DNA of 43,259 bases, taken from assembly GCF_000372405.1 (NCBI RefSeq), contig NZ_AQVC01000018.1, forward strand, positions 1-43,259. Direction: 5' to 3'. Shown piece by piece: positions 1 to 8,570 of the stretch. The DNA comes from Porphyromonas somerae DSM 23386. Its GTDB lineage: Bacteria > Bacteroidota > Bacteroidia > Bacteroidales > Porphyromonadaceae. Made by a program: the position numbers and the translations under genes. Every line of letters starts with the position of its first letter. The first letter of the stretch is position 1. Below the pieces are notes generated by a model. That model did not search any database. It was not told where the DNA came from and was given only the letters and a program-made list of their open reading frames with translations.

Positions 1-1395
1 GAAAAAGGAGAAAGCAAGGAAGAGCGACAAGAGGTGTCTCTAGTACAAGGAGCGGTCACAAAGTTGCTATTTAGATTTCATGAGGAAGAGATCGTCAACC
101 CTCCTCTTGCCTATACCATACCTATAGACACGAAGTATTGGTCGGAAGCAAATCAAAAAGCTTGGGATCTCCTACATGCTAATTATGGTGGTGAGATAGA
201 TGAAAAGAAAGCACGAGAGTATTACGGTTGGACAAACTATCGACCGCTAACAGATGAGGCGATGCACACCAAGATTCTCTATAAGGACGATGTAAACCTT
301 TTAGCTTGGGTCGCAGAGATGAAGGAGGAGCAGGTGATGAACGGAAGGGATTGGGGTCTGATGCTCGGGCTCGAGACACTAGATGGAACGCTCGTGGAGG
401 TTTATCCCCCTCTCTACTTTAACACAATCGGGGGATATATTCCCTCAATGAATGGAGGGAGATGCGGATATTACTATAACTACTGCTACACTACTGTCCC
501 CACAGGGGAGTATCGTATGGTCTGTTTCGTTAAGTATCACAAAGATTATGTCGGCACTCGAAATGGAGCTAATGAGAAGTGGTATAAGCTACCTTACCTT
601 GACTCGAGAGACTACAGTGAAACTTGTCTAATGGGTGGGGTCGGCAAGAAGTATCTTAACGAGAGAATACCTTGGAATAAGTCACCTTATAATGGCATAG
701 AAAAAGTCACTGTTATAGATAGAGTGGCTAAGAATAGCGTGGCACCACGATGGAGAATGGGGATGACCTATCAAAACCGAAAGGATTTTGAAAATAATAA
801 CCCAAGCTACACTAATGCCATTGACGGACATCCATATAGAAAGATTGATGTTGGAACGATTTTGCAAGCAACATTAGTGAACAATAGCAACAACACTTTA
901 CGAGGAACCATTGTTGCTAAATGTGAGTATTTACCGATGTTTAACCCGATAGGTTATTGGAGATTTGATATATTCAAAGAGCATTATAAAAATGTAGGTG
1001 GTCTAACCCCATTTTGGACACCTTGGAGCCATGAGGTGGGAAGAACACAAGTCGTCCTAGCACCCAACAGTGAGAATAAAGCTCAAGTGGAGGTAACGAA
1101 CTATACTTGGAGATGGGATAAAGAAGGAGATTGTGGAGGTCAAATGCTAGGACCAGATAAGTACATACACTTTTATTGGGTGGATGAAAATGGTAATGAA
1201 GAGATGATGAAAAGGGTGGATTATATCTATATAAACAACTCTCAAAAAGTAGACTTCGGGGAACCAGTTAAGAACAAGCAAAATACGAATGTATTCAATG
1301 ATTGTGGCATTGGTCGGTGGAGAGAGTACAAGGTGGGATATGGACCATCAGAAAGTAGATTTGCCCACGAGGCAAATGGCTTTAACTTCTACTAA
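1..1395 (+). CDS. Fimbrillin-like surface lipoprotein, C-terminal part (5' end outside window)
   Basis: The reading frame is open from base 1, so this is the 3' part of a longer gene. The GTG at 34 is not a real start, because codons before it match the paralogue at 16224-18437 (EKGESKEE... in both). The visible 464 residues align end to end with the last part of that 737-residue lipoprotein, with long near-identical blocks such as NPPLAYTIPIDTKYW and EYKVGYGPSESRF. Several short patches differ strongly: after YWRFD, after CYxT, and before WREYKVGYG. This pattern is typical of an exposed surface antigen. By analogy with the full copy it would be an outer-membrane lipoprotein of the fimbrillin/Mfa-like class. 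The fimbrillin class is inferred from the paralogue's N-terminal half; the C-terminal part itself has no motif I recognise. Confidence 0.8.
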   Translation, partial: EKGESKEERQEVSLVQGAVTKLLFRFHEEEIVNPPLAYTIPIDTKYWSEANQKAWDLLHANYGGEIDEKKAREYYGWTNYRPLTDEAMHTKILYKDDVNLLAWVAEMKEEQVMNGRDWGLMLGLETLDGTLVEVYPPLYFNTIGGYIPSMNGGRCGYYYNYCYTTVPTGEYRMVCFVKYHKDYVGTRNGANEKWYKLPYLDSRDYSETCLMGGVGKKYLNERIPWNKSPYNGIEKVTVIDRVAKNSVAPRWRMGMTYQNRKDFENNNPSYTNAIDGHPYRKIDVGTILQATLVNNSNNTLRGTIVAKCEYLPMFNPIGYWRFDIFKEHYKNVGGLTPFWTPWSHEVGRTQVVLAPNSENKAQVEVTNYTWRWDKEGDCGGQMLGPDKYIHFYWVDENGNEEMMKRVDYIYINNSQKVDFGEPVKNKQNTNVFNDCGIGRWREYKVGYGPSESRFAHEANGFNFY

Positions 1396-1455
1396 AACGG
1401 AAAAGATAAGAGGTGGGAATTGAGTAAAATACCCCACCCCACCCACCCATCTTGA

Positions 1456-2289
1456 TATACAATCACAAGTTATTTATATAATACTGTTTATGTTAAGATC
1501 AAGTATGTAAAAACGAACCCATCTAAGGTAACCTATCATTGGGATGTCAAAGGTCCTTTACAGGGTGCTCTTAAAACTGGGTTCCCTTACTTCGGTCTAA
1601 TAAGACACAGAAGGCCTGAAATATTTATAGTTGACTCTTATGTCACTATTGAAGGAATGGACACAGTATTTGAAGTCTTTCCAATTGTAAAAATGGATGA
1701 CAATGGGCTTGTGTTTCCAAACTTCTATTTTAAGGAACCAAGTCGATTAGGACGTTTTTATGTCACCTTCCTACACAGTGAAAGTCTTATCAACGATAAA
1801 GATATTCAATACAATTGGGCGATAAATCAAGACCCCAACTATAAAAAATATTTAGGTTATTCAGAAGAACGCAATGCGAGTGGAATACTTACTATACCTC
1901 GTGCAACGGCAAGGGATTTAGTTTATGGTGGCTGGAATGGCAATCATGTGGTAATAAGGTTTGATATGAATTATGACTGTGTCGCTAGCATAAGGAATAT
2001 GTGGAATGGCTTTGTAAAAGGGAATATAACAGTCCAGTTTGCATATACGAATGGTTATACGACTGAGAAAAGATACGAAATCTCCTTGTCTGATGTAGAG
2101 AGGGACAATCCAAAATTGATTGATTTCTTACCAGATGTCATTACTTGTACACCTGTATCGATAGGGAACCTTAGTGTTGGTTTGAAATATATAAAACTGC
2201 TTGAAAGCAAATGCGAGCTTACCTTTACAGACCATCAAGGAGTAAAAAAGGATCCTCCTAAACAAACATGGTTTGACTTTATGCAATAA
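1456..2289 (+). pseudogene. Silent C-terminal domain cassette of a lipoprotein adhesin
   Basis: The frame is open from just after a TGA at 1453-1455 to a TAA at 2287-2289. It has no signal peptide and no ATG before 1657. From 1486 it reads VYVKIKYVK...YHWDV, matching VYVKVKYVK...YHWEV at residue 174 of the convergent lipoprotein (2338-3765). Both end in a TWFDF motif, and weaker similarity runs between (GRFYVTFL versus GRFFIYFL). It therefore represents an alternative C-terminal domain without promoter, leader or N-terminal domain. I see no TAnnTTTG promoter in front of it. It may be a reserve cassette for recombination or simply a decayed gene. If the ATG at 1657 were used, a 210-residue cytosolic protein would result, which seems unlikely to be its purpose. 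Confidence 0.7.
1486..1513 (+). repeat. Inverted repeat arm, left (cassette side)
   Basis: This 28-nt segment pairs with 3219-3246 on the opposite strand: 26 of 28 positions are identical and the last 15 nt (TCAAGTATGTAAAAA) are exact. It encodes VYVKIKYVK in the silent cassette. Confidence 0.8.
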
Positions 2290-2301
2290 TACTTTACAGA
2301 G

Positions 2302-2329
2302 AAACAGAACACTAATTAGTGTTCTGTTT
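2302..2329. terminator. Perfectly palindromic bidirectional terminator
   Basis: The 28 bases form a perfect palindrome centred between 2315 and 2316 (half-site AAACAGAACACTAA). It is T-rich on the right flank and lies between the convergent cassette (ends 2289) and lipoprotein gene (ends 2338). It can terminate transcription from both sides and would keep working after inversion of the segment around it. Confidence 0.8.
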
Positions 2330-2337
2330 CGTTTTGT

Positions 2338-3765
2338 TTATTTTTTAACAGTCTTAATACCTTCGTCAAAGTCGAACCAAGTACTATCATGTCCAAAATA
2401 TGGGTCGGTATATATAGGATTATCAGGTGCACTATACAATTTAGTACTTCCGAAAAAAGTAATTATTTCAAACTTTCCTTCGTTCCAAATTACATCTCCG
2501 GCTGCCTTACCCTGTTGTCCATAATACACCTGATATTCCAACAAGTCTATCCTTTTCTTTAGATTCCCATTCTCATCACCAATCTTAAATACACGGTCAT
2601 ACTTTCGACCATCCTCCGTTGTAAATCTTACTAATATTTGGGAGCCAACATGTCGTTTGGAATATTGAGAGTTTGGAGCATATAAGAGCAACATTTGACC
2701 TGTATACCCACCACCTAAGCGAACAGCAACTTTATAATATGGATTGTAAGGATTATTGTCAACTCTCTTAAAACGAGCTTTGCTTTTATCCATTGGGAAT
2801 GGTGGGTACTGTTGAACTCTAATGTCAGAGTTCGCAATATTAGAACCATTAAACCCTAGACGAGGTTGCTCTATACGGAATTTTGCTTCTAACGTATTGT
2901 CTGTAATGTTTGACTTTTTCTGTAGAAAATAAATAAAAAACCTTCCATTAATCTTGTCGTCAGGAATAGGATAAATCCACGATACTAAATATGTACCACT
3001 CGATAGTACATCACGAACAATTGGTTCTATAGGGAACTTTAGTAACTCTCCATCAAGTGAGTAAAGGTTAGGAAATGTCGCATAAGACACAACGGGGATC
3101 ACTTTTGGGTTGCGAAATGAAGGTTTGAGGTAGGCAGCATCAAAATGACCCGGTGAATACCCTGCTGGAGAGGCTGGTTCCCCCACCTCCCAGTGGTAAA
3201 TCGCCTTTGATAAGTCCATTTTTACATACTTGACCTTTACATAAACACGATTATCGGTATTAGGACGATACTGACAGGTGAACTTTGTAGCATCTTTACC
3301 AAGCTCTAGTTTCTGCACACCACTCTTAGCTTGTAGAGCAGGAGAAGAAACATAACCACTTTCGCCCTCTTTCTTACCTCTTGCAGTACCAACAGGGTCA
3401 TCACTGTACCTCCAGCTCCACCCTTGGAACACGACATTCTCCTTGGCATAGTAGGTAAGGTTAACATCAATGTCATTTCCCAGCTCTGGTTTTGGATAAA
3501 ATCCAAGGTTTTCAACTTCCACATCACCTCCTCCATTCATCGGGGTAAAGCTATAATTTCTTTCACCCAATACAGTTCTTGTGGTCTCACCCGTCTCAAC
3601 ATTCTCCATCTCCAGCATCACTGTCACACCCTGACTAGTGTTGGGTTCAGCACCCTTCCTATTAGGACAAGGCTTGTCCGAGGGCTCACAGCTTGCGAAC
3701 CCCAAAGCAAGGGCTGATAGCATTAGCCCCTGCCACATCATCAAACTAAATCTTTTCATTCTCAT
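2338..3765 (-). CDS. Surface lipoprotein with conserved N-terminal and variable C-terminal domain
   Basis: This is a 475-residue protein with a lipoprotein signal (LALGFASC lipobox, Cys near residue 26), so it is probably outer-membrane anchored. Residues 1 to about 180 are closely related to the paralogue at 18513-19925: both have GFASCEPSD, a VMLEME segment, NDIDV.LTYYAKENVV and a GWSWRYSD-like stretch. After VYVKVKYVK (residues 174-182) the two proteins diverge completely. The C-terminal part instead resembles the silent cassette at 1456-2289 and ends near TWFDF. It is convergent with the fimbrillin-like gene, an arrangement repeated in the second module, which suggests the two proteins function together, for example as structural subunit and tip or adhesin. 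The function is inferred. Its promoter is the motif promoter at 3834-3888. Confidence 0.8.
   Translation of the reverse strand: MRMKRFSLMMWQGLMLSALALGFASCEPSDKPCPNRKGAEPNTSQGVTVMLEMENVETGETTRTVLGERNYSFTPMNGGGDVEVENLGFYPKPELGNDIDVNLTYYAKENVVFQGWSWRYSDDPVGTARGKKEGESGYVSSPALQAKSGVQKLELGKDATKFTCQYRPNTDNRVYVKVKYVKMDLSKAIYHWEVGEPASPAGYSPGHFDAAYLKPSFRNPKVIPVVSYATFPNLYSLDGELLKFPIEPIVRDVLSSGTYLVSWIYPIPDDKINGRFFIYFLQKKSNITDNTLEAKFRIEQPRLGFNGSNIANSDIRVQQYPPFPMDKSKARFKRVDNNPYNPYYKVAVRLGGGYTGQMLLLYAPNSQYSKRHVGSQILVRFTTEDGRKYDRVFKIGDENGNLKKRIDLLEYQVYYGQQGKAAGDVIWNEGKFEIITFFGSTKLYSAPDNPIYTDPYFGHDSTWFDFDEGIKTVKK
3219..3246 (-). repeat. Inverted repeat arm, right (expressed gene side)
   Basis: This is the partner of 1486-1513. 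On the minus strand it reads VYVKVKYVK at residues 174-182 of the expressed lipoprotein, exactly where similarity to the second paralogue ends. Both arms are in the same codon phase, so recombination within them keeps the frame. Confidence 0.8.
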
Positions 3766-3833
3766 ACTTTTTAATTAATTAAAAATCCACTATATATCTT
3801 GTGTCATCATAATGATGCACTATTCACTTAGCA

Positions 3834-3888
3834 CAAAAATACCTGATGTCACATGTACCACCCACTCTTTCCAATTGCCGCATACGAT
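3834..3888 (-). promoter_or_regulatory. Island motif promoter of the 2338-3765 lipoprotein
   Basis: On the minus strand the element ATCGTATGCGGCAATTGG (3871-3888) is followed after 29 nt by TATTTTTG (3834-3841), a match to the Bacteroidetes -7 box TAnnTTTG. No TTTG -33 box lies between. The start codon is about 70 nt downstream. Confidence 0.75.
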
Positions 3889-3929
3889 TGAAAAGCTAAA
3901 GCAACGACAGAGAAGAGATGCTCATGTGA

Positions 3930-4010
3930 AAAGCAAGTGGGCAAAGATTCACACCTTCACCCACTCTAAAATAATTTCACCTATCTATTAACTTATGAGT
4001 TTATCAAAAG
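3930..4010 (-). ncRNA. Predicted small RNA A (about 80 nt)
   Basis: The transcript predicted from the -7 box at 4017-4024 would start near 4010. It runs into a hairpin (arms about 3936-3945 and 3956-3965, core GTGGG/CCCAC) followed by TTGCTTTT. No start codon with a plausible frame is present. The hairpin loop and tail resemble those of small RNA B (20060-20139). The product ends before the next motif promoter begins. Confidence 0.5.
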
Positions 4011-4016
4011 CTATTA

Positions 4017-4071
4017 CAAAGCTACCTATCAACTTGGGCAATGGAGAGAAAATCCAATTGCCGCATAATAT
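4017..4071 (-). promoter_or_regulatory. Island motif promoter of small RNA A
   Basis: The minus strand has ATTATGCGGCAATTGG (4054-4069), a 29-nt spacer and TAGCTTTG (4017-4024). It lies just past the end of the fimbrillin gene 4083-5840 and points to the short terminated transcript. Confidence 0.65.
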
Positions 4072-4082
4072 TCCAATCACAT

Positions 4083-5840
4083 TCACTTTGGGTCTATAAT
4101 AATCTTATTGTTTACCCATGACGACCCAACAAATGGGCTTGGGTTACGAAACATATAGCTCTTCCTATATAGTAGGTTCCCATCTTGTAGCAAAGGATAT
4201 TCCTTACCGACTACTAAACCCTTATCATTTGGTGTATGATACGTGATAGTAGCACAAATATAAGATAGATACCTATTCACACTAGGTCTCCTCACCTTGA
4301 TGTTATAGGGGATGGCAACTTGATGTGACGTAAGTGGAGGAATGACATACTCACCCTCACCGATCTTATCTTCCCATGTAGTCATCTCATCGAGAGCCAA
4401 ACGGCTATGGTTCTCAAATGGCTTTCGCCTATTGTACAGGCGGATAGTCACCTTTTGCTCCTTATCAGAATAATTATTGAGCCACCAATAGGATGTATCA
4501 GGAACATTGTATTGTGGAGTGGTGATCGTACTACTATGGATCTTACCAGAGTTCGCATTTAGATAGATTGTAGATGAGAACACACACTGCTCAGGATGGA
4601 CATTGAAGTATTTATCCTCTGGTATGTCATCATCCTTCTGGTCTGGTTCATACCATTTCCCTCCATTTGTTCTGAGAAGAAGTTGATGACGGTACCGTCC
4701 AACCTTTGGAACAGACAAGAAGAATGGTACTGAAAAGCCATCGTAATGATAAGGTAGCACCGATAAACCACTATAGATTGGCGACTGACAAACCACATTC
4801 CCTTGCTCATCACGGACCAAGACCCTATACTCTATATTCTCCTCTCTATCCGTACGATTATCCAACCAAAAATTCATTACCACGCCTGAGTTATTACTCA
4901 AGTCTTGCATATATTGATGTGTAGCGGTATATTCATAATCCGTAAAGAATATATCATCAATCTCAGGGACAGGCAAGCCGATCCCCTTATTTTTCTCCTT
5001 AGGTGTTAATGGAACCACCTCCTTACTATTGAATACATCTACCACTGCCACATACTCCTTATTGCTCTCCACCTTTTCAAGCTTCATTGAAAAATAATGC
5101 TCAACTCCATCGATCACGACAAACACCGTCATCTCGGTATTAGCCTGAGGCATCATCAGAAAAGTCTGCTTATATAGCTTCCCATTCGTAGCCAATTCTT
5201 GAATTGAACTATTTATAGGACGATAGATAGTGATCCTCTCATACTCTGGTATATTCATACGATTAAAAACCCCTTTATGGAGATCTAACCAACCATAAGA
5301 GTATCTTGGAGAGAAGCGGATCTCATCCACCCTTGAAGAAGATGAAAAAGAAGAGAAATCAAATAGAAAAGTAAGGGTCGCCTGCAACTGCTTAAACTCT
5401 AGGCATAGTGTCCTATCAGAGCTTTGGTCTAGGTCAAGACGAGCATAATATACTGGTTTTTGCTCCGCCTCTTGTACGAGAACATTACCATCAACATTTT
5501 TAAGAGTATTAGGATAAACAGAAACGACTAGAGATGGCTCTGTTATCACACACGACTCCTTCAACTGCCATAGGGGTCCATTCTTCTTGGCTGTGGTAAA
5601 CAACTTCTCCTTTTCCAAATTCTTGTTCCATACTGAAAAGTAGAGACCCTCTTCACCTAAAATAGCCCCCTCCGCCCTAAGTGATGTTATCGCTGTAACA
5701 ACACCTGATGATTGAGGGTCAATATGAGGTGGCTCATAAAGCTCTTTCGTACATGCCGACAAGAAGCTTAAAGCCACCAAACACAGAAATGACAACGTTT
5801 TAATTTGATTCATAGACTTAGCTCTAACTTGTTTAATCAT
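4083..5840 (-). CDS. Fimbrillin family lipoprotein, last gene of the surface operon
   Basis: This 585-residue protein has a signal peptide ending in a lipobox (LSFLSACTKE, Cys near residue 30; the second Met at residue 11 is an equally good start). The N-terminal half has fimbrillin-like features: an AxLRAEG-type strand, then LCLEFKQLQATLTFLFDF followed by VDEIRFS, the pattern of Mfa/FimA-like domains in which a long beta-sandwich precedes pilin assembly. The C-terminal half contains two Ig-like segments (MNFWLDNRTD...; YWWLNNYSDKE...). It is the distal gene of the eight-gene operon starting at 12955, separated by 106 bp and two hairpins from the preceding gene. It is probably a surface-exposed structural or accessory fimbrial component; the exact role is not visible from sequence. 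Confidence 0.75.
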   Translation of the reverse strand: MIKQVRAKSMNQIKTLSFLCLVALSFLSACTKELYEPPHIDPQSSGVVTAITSLRAEGAILGEEGLYFSVWNKNLEKEKLFTTAKKNGPLWQLKESCVITEPSLVVSVYPNTLKNVDGNVLVQEAEQKPVYYARLDLDQSSDRTLCLEFKQLQATLTFLFDFSSFSSSSRVDEIRFSPRYSYGWLDLHKGVFNRMNIPEYERITIYRPINSSIQELATNGKLYKQTFLMMPQANTEMTVFVVIDGVEHYFSMKLEKVESNKEYVAVVDVFNSKEVVPLTPKEKNKGIGLPVPEIDDIFFTDYEYTATHQYMQDLSNNSGVVMNFWLDNRTDREENIEYRVLVRDEQGNVVCQSPIYSGLSVLPYHYDGFSVPFFLSVPKVGRYRHQLLLRTNGGKWYEPDQKDDDIPEDKYFNVHPEQCVFSSTIYLNANSGKIHSSTITTPQYNVPDTSYWWLNNYSDKEQKVTIRLYNRRKPFENHSRLALDEMTTWEDKIGEGEYVIPPLTSHQVAIPYNIKVRRPSVNRYLSYICATITYHTPNDKGLVVGKEYPLLQDGNLLYRKSYMFRNPSPFVGSSWVNNKIIIDPK

Positions 5841-5854
5841 TTTACAATCTTGTT

Positions 5855-5922
5855 GTGGGGGTCACTCCCCACCATTCCTTTATCAAAAGCGTTAGTGGGG
5901 GGGAATCACCCCACCCACTAAC
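5855..5922. other. Two GC-rich intergenic hairpins
   Basis: GTGGGG-GTCACT-CCCCAC lies at 5855-5872. A stronger nested stem with GTTAGTGGG/CCCACTAAC arms lies at 5891-5922. They sit in the gap between two operon genes, with no poly-T tract on the minus strand. They could attenuate, or protect the 3' end of the upstream message. Confidence 0.6.
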
Positions 5923-5946
5923 TTTGTAAAAATGAAAAACAAGAGA

Positions 5947-7203
5947 TTATTCTTCCCCTACTCCAACATGATAGGTCACTGCCTTTTGGGTAAAGGTTAC
6001 CTTTGTAGTCTTAACAACGGCACCCTTCGCACCCTTCCATGTTACAGAAAGAACGCTTGAGCGAGACACCTTCTGCTCAGTATTCTTACTTGCTGCATAG
6101 ATATTCTTAGTAGTGTCTACCTTAATCCAAGCTGCAACCTTACCATACTCTGGCACCAATTCAACCTTCAACCATTGAGCCTCGGGTTGCACAGCACCAT
6201 TTTTATACGACTTATAGAGAGCAAAATACTTCTTGCCATATCCAAAGTCTTTAATATTCTTCTGTCCGCCAGTACTTGGGAATTCGTAAGATCTATCCGA
6301 TGGTAGAGAAACCGCTTTACCGTTTTCATCCACAATCTTATCAGGGGTCTTTCCTCCATTGTTTGGGTCTACACTACTATCATAGTAAGAATCCTGTTTA
6401 ACGGTGAATGTCCGCCATGTACCCTTTCCTTGACCAACGCCATCCTTACCAACTTCTACAGTTGCAGTACGAGGACCCTTCTCCATACTAATATATGGCT
6501 TTACAGTGTAGGACATTGAACCATTACCCTTAGTAATCGTTAGCCAATCAGCGGAAGGAGTCTTAGCATCCCAATTCTTAAAGTTAGAATTAGTAACTGT
6601 CCACCCTTGGATCTTACCTTTAGGATCCTTCAAAGGAGAGTACTCTTCGCCAACAGTTGTAAAAGTACCATTAGTACCTTTCTTCCCATCAATATTACTC
6701 TTGGTTAGATTTTCAAGCTTTCCGTCAAGCTTTAGGTTGCGATACTCACGGTCTTCACCCTTGACACCAATAAATATAGCAACAAAATTTAGGTTCTTTT
6801 CTACAGGAATTGTGATGGTCTTGGTCTTATCATTACCAAGCTTTTGACCCGCTTCTTGGGTATGATTACCAGCCGCTCCCTTCTCATAAAGGGTAAAAAG
6901 CTTATACTCACCCTTTGCCGTTGCTGTAATAGTAGCATTCTCTCGATAGAAGTATGTACCACCTCCAGTGATAGTACCCCTCTCATTATCTATTTTCTCT
7001 GTTGCCGCCTTTAGGTCATTAGCAACAAATGGGACTAGGGAGCCATCCTCTTGCATGAGGAGCGCCTCTGTAGTCACTACAAAGCTCTGCTCGCTTTGAT
7101 CCACTGGGAGCTCTCGACTGTTGTCACAGCTTGCTAGCCCCAAACCGAATGTGCCAATTGTAGCACACATAATAGCATTTAGAATCTGCTTTTTTACATT
7201 CAT
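5947..7203 (-). CDS. Surface lipoprotein with B-repeat-like and BACON-like domains
   Basis: This 418-residue protein has a lipobox (LGLASCDNS, Cys about residue 26). Residues about 75-145 hold a repeat-type domain (GGGTYFYRENATITATA...LYEKG...LNFVAIF) that recurs in the three lipoproteins upstream in the operon. Residues about 205-280 (SADWLTITKG...RTATVEVGKD...FTVKQDSYY) and the C-terminus (AQWLKVEL...VTFTQKAVTYHV) look like BACON-type beta-sandwich domains, recognised by the WLxV and final V-x-Q strand. BACON domains bind glycans or act as spacers in Bacteroidetes surface proteins. It is a tandem paralogue of 7285-8529 and probably arose by duplication. Domain assignment is by eye. Confidence 0.7.
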   Translation of the reverse strand: MNVKKQILNAIMCATIGTFGLGLASCDNSRELPVDQSEQSFVVTTEALLMQEDGSLVPFVANDLKAATEKIDNERGTITGGGTYFYRENATITATAKGEYKLFTLYEKGAAGNHTQEAGQKLGNDKTKTITIPVEKNLNFVAIFIGVKGEDREYRNLKLDGKLENLTKSNIDGKKGTNGTFTTVGEEYSPLKDPKGKIQGWTVTNSNFKNWDAKTPSADWLTITKGNGSMSYTVKPYISMEKGPRTATVEVGKDGVGQGKGTWRTFTVKQDSYYDSSVDPNNGGKTPDKIVDENGKAVSLPSDRSYEFPSTGGQKNIKDFGYGKKYFALYKSYKNGAVQPEAQWLKVELVPEYGKVAAWIKVDTTKNIYAASKNTEQKVSRSSVLSVTWKGAKGAVVKTTKVTFTQKAVTYHVGVGEE

Positions 7204-7246
7204 AATTTCTTCTGTTTTAAGTTATAAATAAATTACTGTTTTAGTG

Positions 7247-7270
7247 AGTGGAGGGGACACCCCCTCCACT
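7247..7270. other. Intergenic hairpin between the two duplicated lipoprotein genes
   Basis: A perfect 10-bp stem (AGTGGAGGGG/CCCCTCCACT) with an ACAC loop lies in the 81-bp gap between the stop of 7285-8529 and the start of 5947-7203. There is no clear T-run, so it may be a processing or stability element as much as an attenuator. Confidence 0.6.
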
Positions 7271-7284
7271 TATAATAAATCTGA

Positions 7285-8529
7285 TTAGTCTATCTCTACA
7301 TTAACATCGTAAGTCTTTGGCTTCTGCTTAACATTAACAGTAGTAGTGTCAACCGTCTTACCATCCACCTTAAAGCTAACAACCACGTCAGCGGAACGCT
7401 CTACCTTACCTTGGTTCGCAGATGCAGCATAAGTAGAATCCTTCTGCTTGAGCCAATCTTGTGATGGCTTGCCGAAGTCTATCTCTACCTTCTCCTTCAC
7501 CCACTGGTCCTTAGGCAGTAGCTCACCATCCTTATAGGTTGGCACCAACACATAGATAGGACCTTTTAGAGTCTTATCAAGGTCTTTGAAGTCCTTCTTA
7601 TCACCATTAGGGTCAAAAATAGCCTCAATCTGTGCCTTGATGTCAGCAATAGTACCATCGCCATAAGTAAACTCTGAATCAGGTGTCAACTCATCAATCC
7701 CCTTGTAGAAAGATGACTGAGTAACAGTCACTGACACCCACGCACTTGGAAGAGCTGGGTCTGTAGCATCCTTACCAACCTTTACGACAGCCTTTCTTGC
7801 AGGAGCCTTTGCTACGAATGGCTTGGCTACAAATGAAACCTTACCTGTCGCCTTATCAATGTTTACGGTTAGCCAATCACTTGCAGGAGTTGGCCCAACG
7901 GTGTTCCATGCCTTATAAGCACTATTGACTACACTTAGACCTGTGATCTCACCTGTTGCTGTCTTGATAGCAGCTACCTCCTCACCAATCGCAAACATCT
8001 CCTTGGTCTGAGGACTCTTTGAGTTGCTTTCATCCGTCACTAGTGCAAGAGTAAAGTCACTACTCTTATTGTCAACCTTAAGATTGCGGTACCCCTTTTG
8101 TTGCTCATCAATATTCGTGAAGATTGCCACAAATGTCATATCCTCCGTGATATTAAATGACAGGGTCTTCTCCTTCTCGTCTACAGTGCCATTGGCTTTA
8201 GTGAAACCACCCTTCTCCTGCTTCTCATAAAGCTGATGAAGCGTATAAGGATTGTTGGCCACAATCTTTAAGTTCACTAGGTCGTTATAGAAATAACTAC
8301 CATCACCAGTGATTGTCGCCTTACTAGCGTCACCAATCACAGCCCTTAGGTCAGTTGTAAATGGAGATAAAGAACCATCTGCCTCTTTAACAAAAGTCTC
8401 CACTTTAACGTTTACCGCATTCTCGGCTGGAACCTCAATGTCCCGAACCGCTTCGTTTTGACAAGAGCTAAAGCCAAGCATTGTGGCAAAGAGCCCAAAA
8501 ATAGAACAAATAAAAAACTTTTTTCTCAT
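7285..8529 (-). CDS. Surface lipoprotein, paralogue of 5947-7203
   Basis: This 414-residue protein has a lipobox LGFSSCQNE (Cys about residue 23). Its domain order matches its downstream neighbour: a B-repeat-like unit (GDGSYFYNDLVNLKIVA...LYEKQEKGGF...MTFVAIF), a BACON-like unit (ASDWLTVNIDKA...ARKAVVKVGKD...VTVTQSSFY), and a second BACON-like tail ending KQKPKTYDVNVEID. That tail is shared with the small protein at 9786-10250 (TQKPNTYDVNVEIP). It is probably outer-membrane anchored and part of the fimbria-like surface assembly of this operon. Function beyond that is not visible. Confidence 0.7.
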   Translation of the reverse strand: MRKKFFICSIFGLFATMLGFSSCQNEAVRDIEVPAENAVNVKVETFVKEADGSLSPFTTDLRAVIGDASKATITGDGSYFYNDLVNLKIVANNPYTLHQLYEKQEKGGFTKANGTVDEKEKTLSFNITEDMTFVAIFTNIDEQQKGYRNLKVDNKSSDFTLALVTDESNSKSPQTKEMFAIGEEVAAIKTATGEITGLSVVNSAYKAWNTVGPTPASDWLTVNIDKATGKVSFVAKPFVAKAPARKAVVKVGKDATDPALPSAWVSVTVTQSSFYKGIDELTPDSEFTYGDGTIADIKAQIEAIFDPNGDKKDFKDLDKTLKGPIYVLVPTYKDGELLPKDQWVKEKVEIDFGKPSQDWLKQKDSTYAASANQGKVERSADVVVSFKVDGKTVDTTTVNVKQKPKTYDVNVEID

Positions 8530-8570
8530 AAAATAAATTATTAATTAGTTTGTAAATTCAATACATTGCA

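Noticed and set aside
34-1395. Complete gene starting at GTG 34
   Set aside because: The frame is open to base 1 and the upstream codons match the full-length paralogue, so the gene is cut by the window edge.
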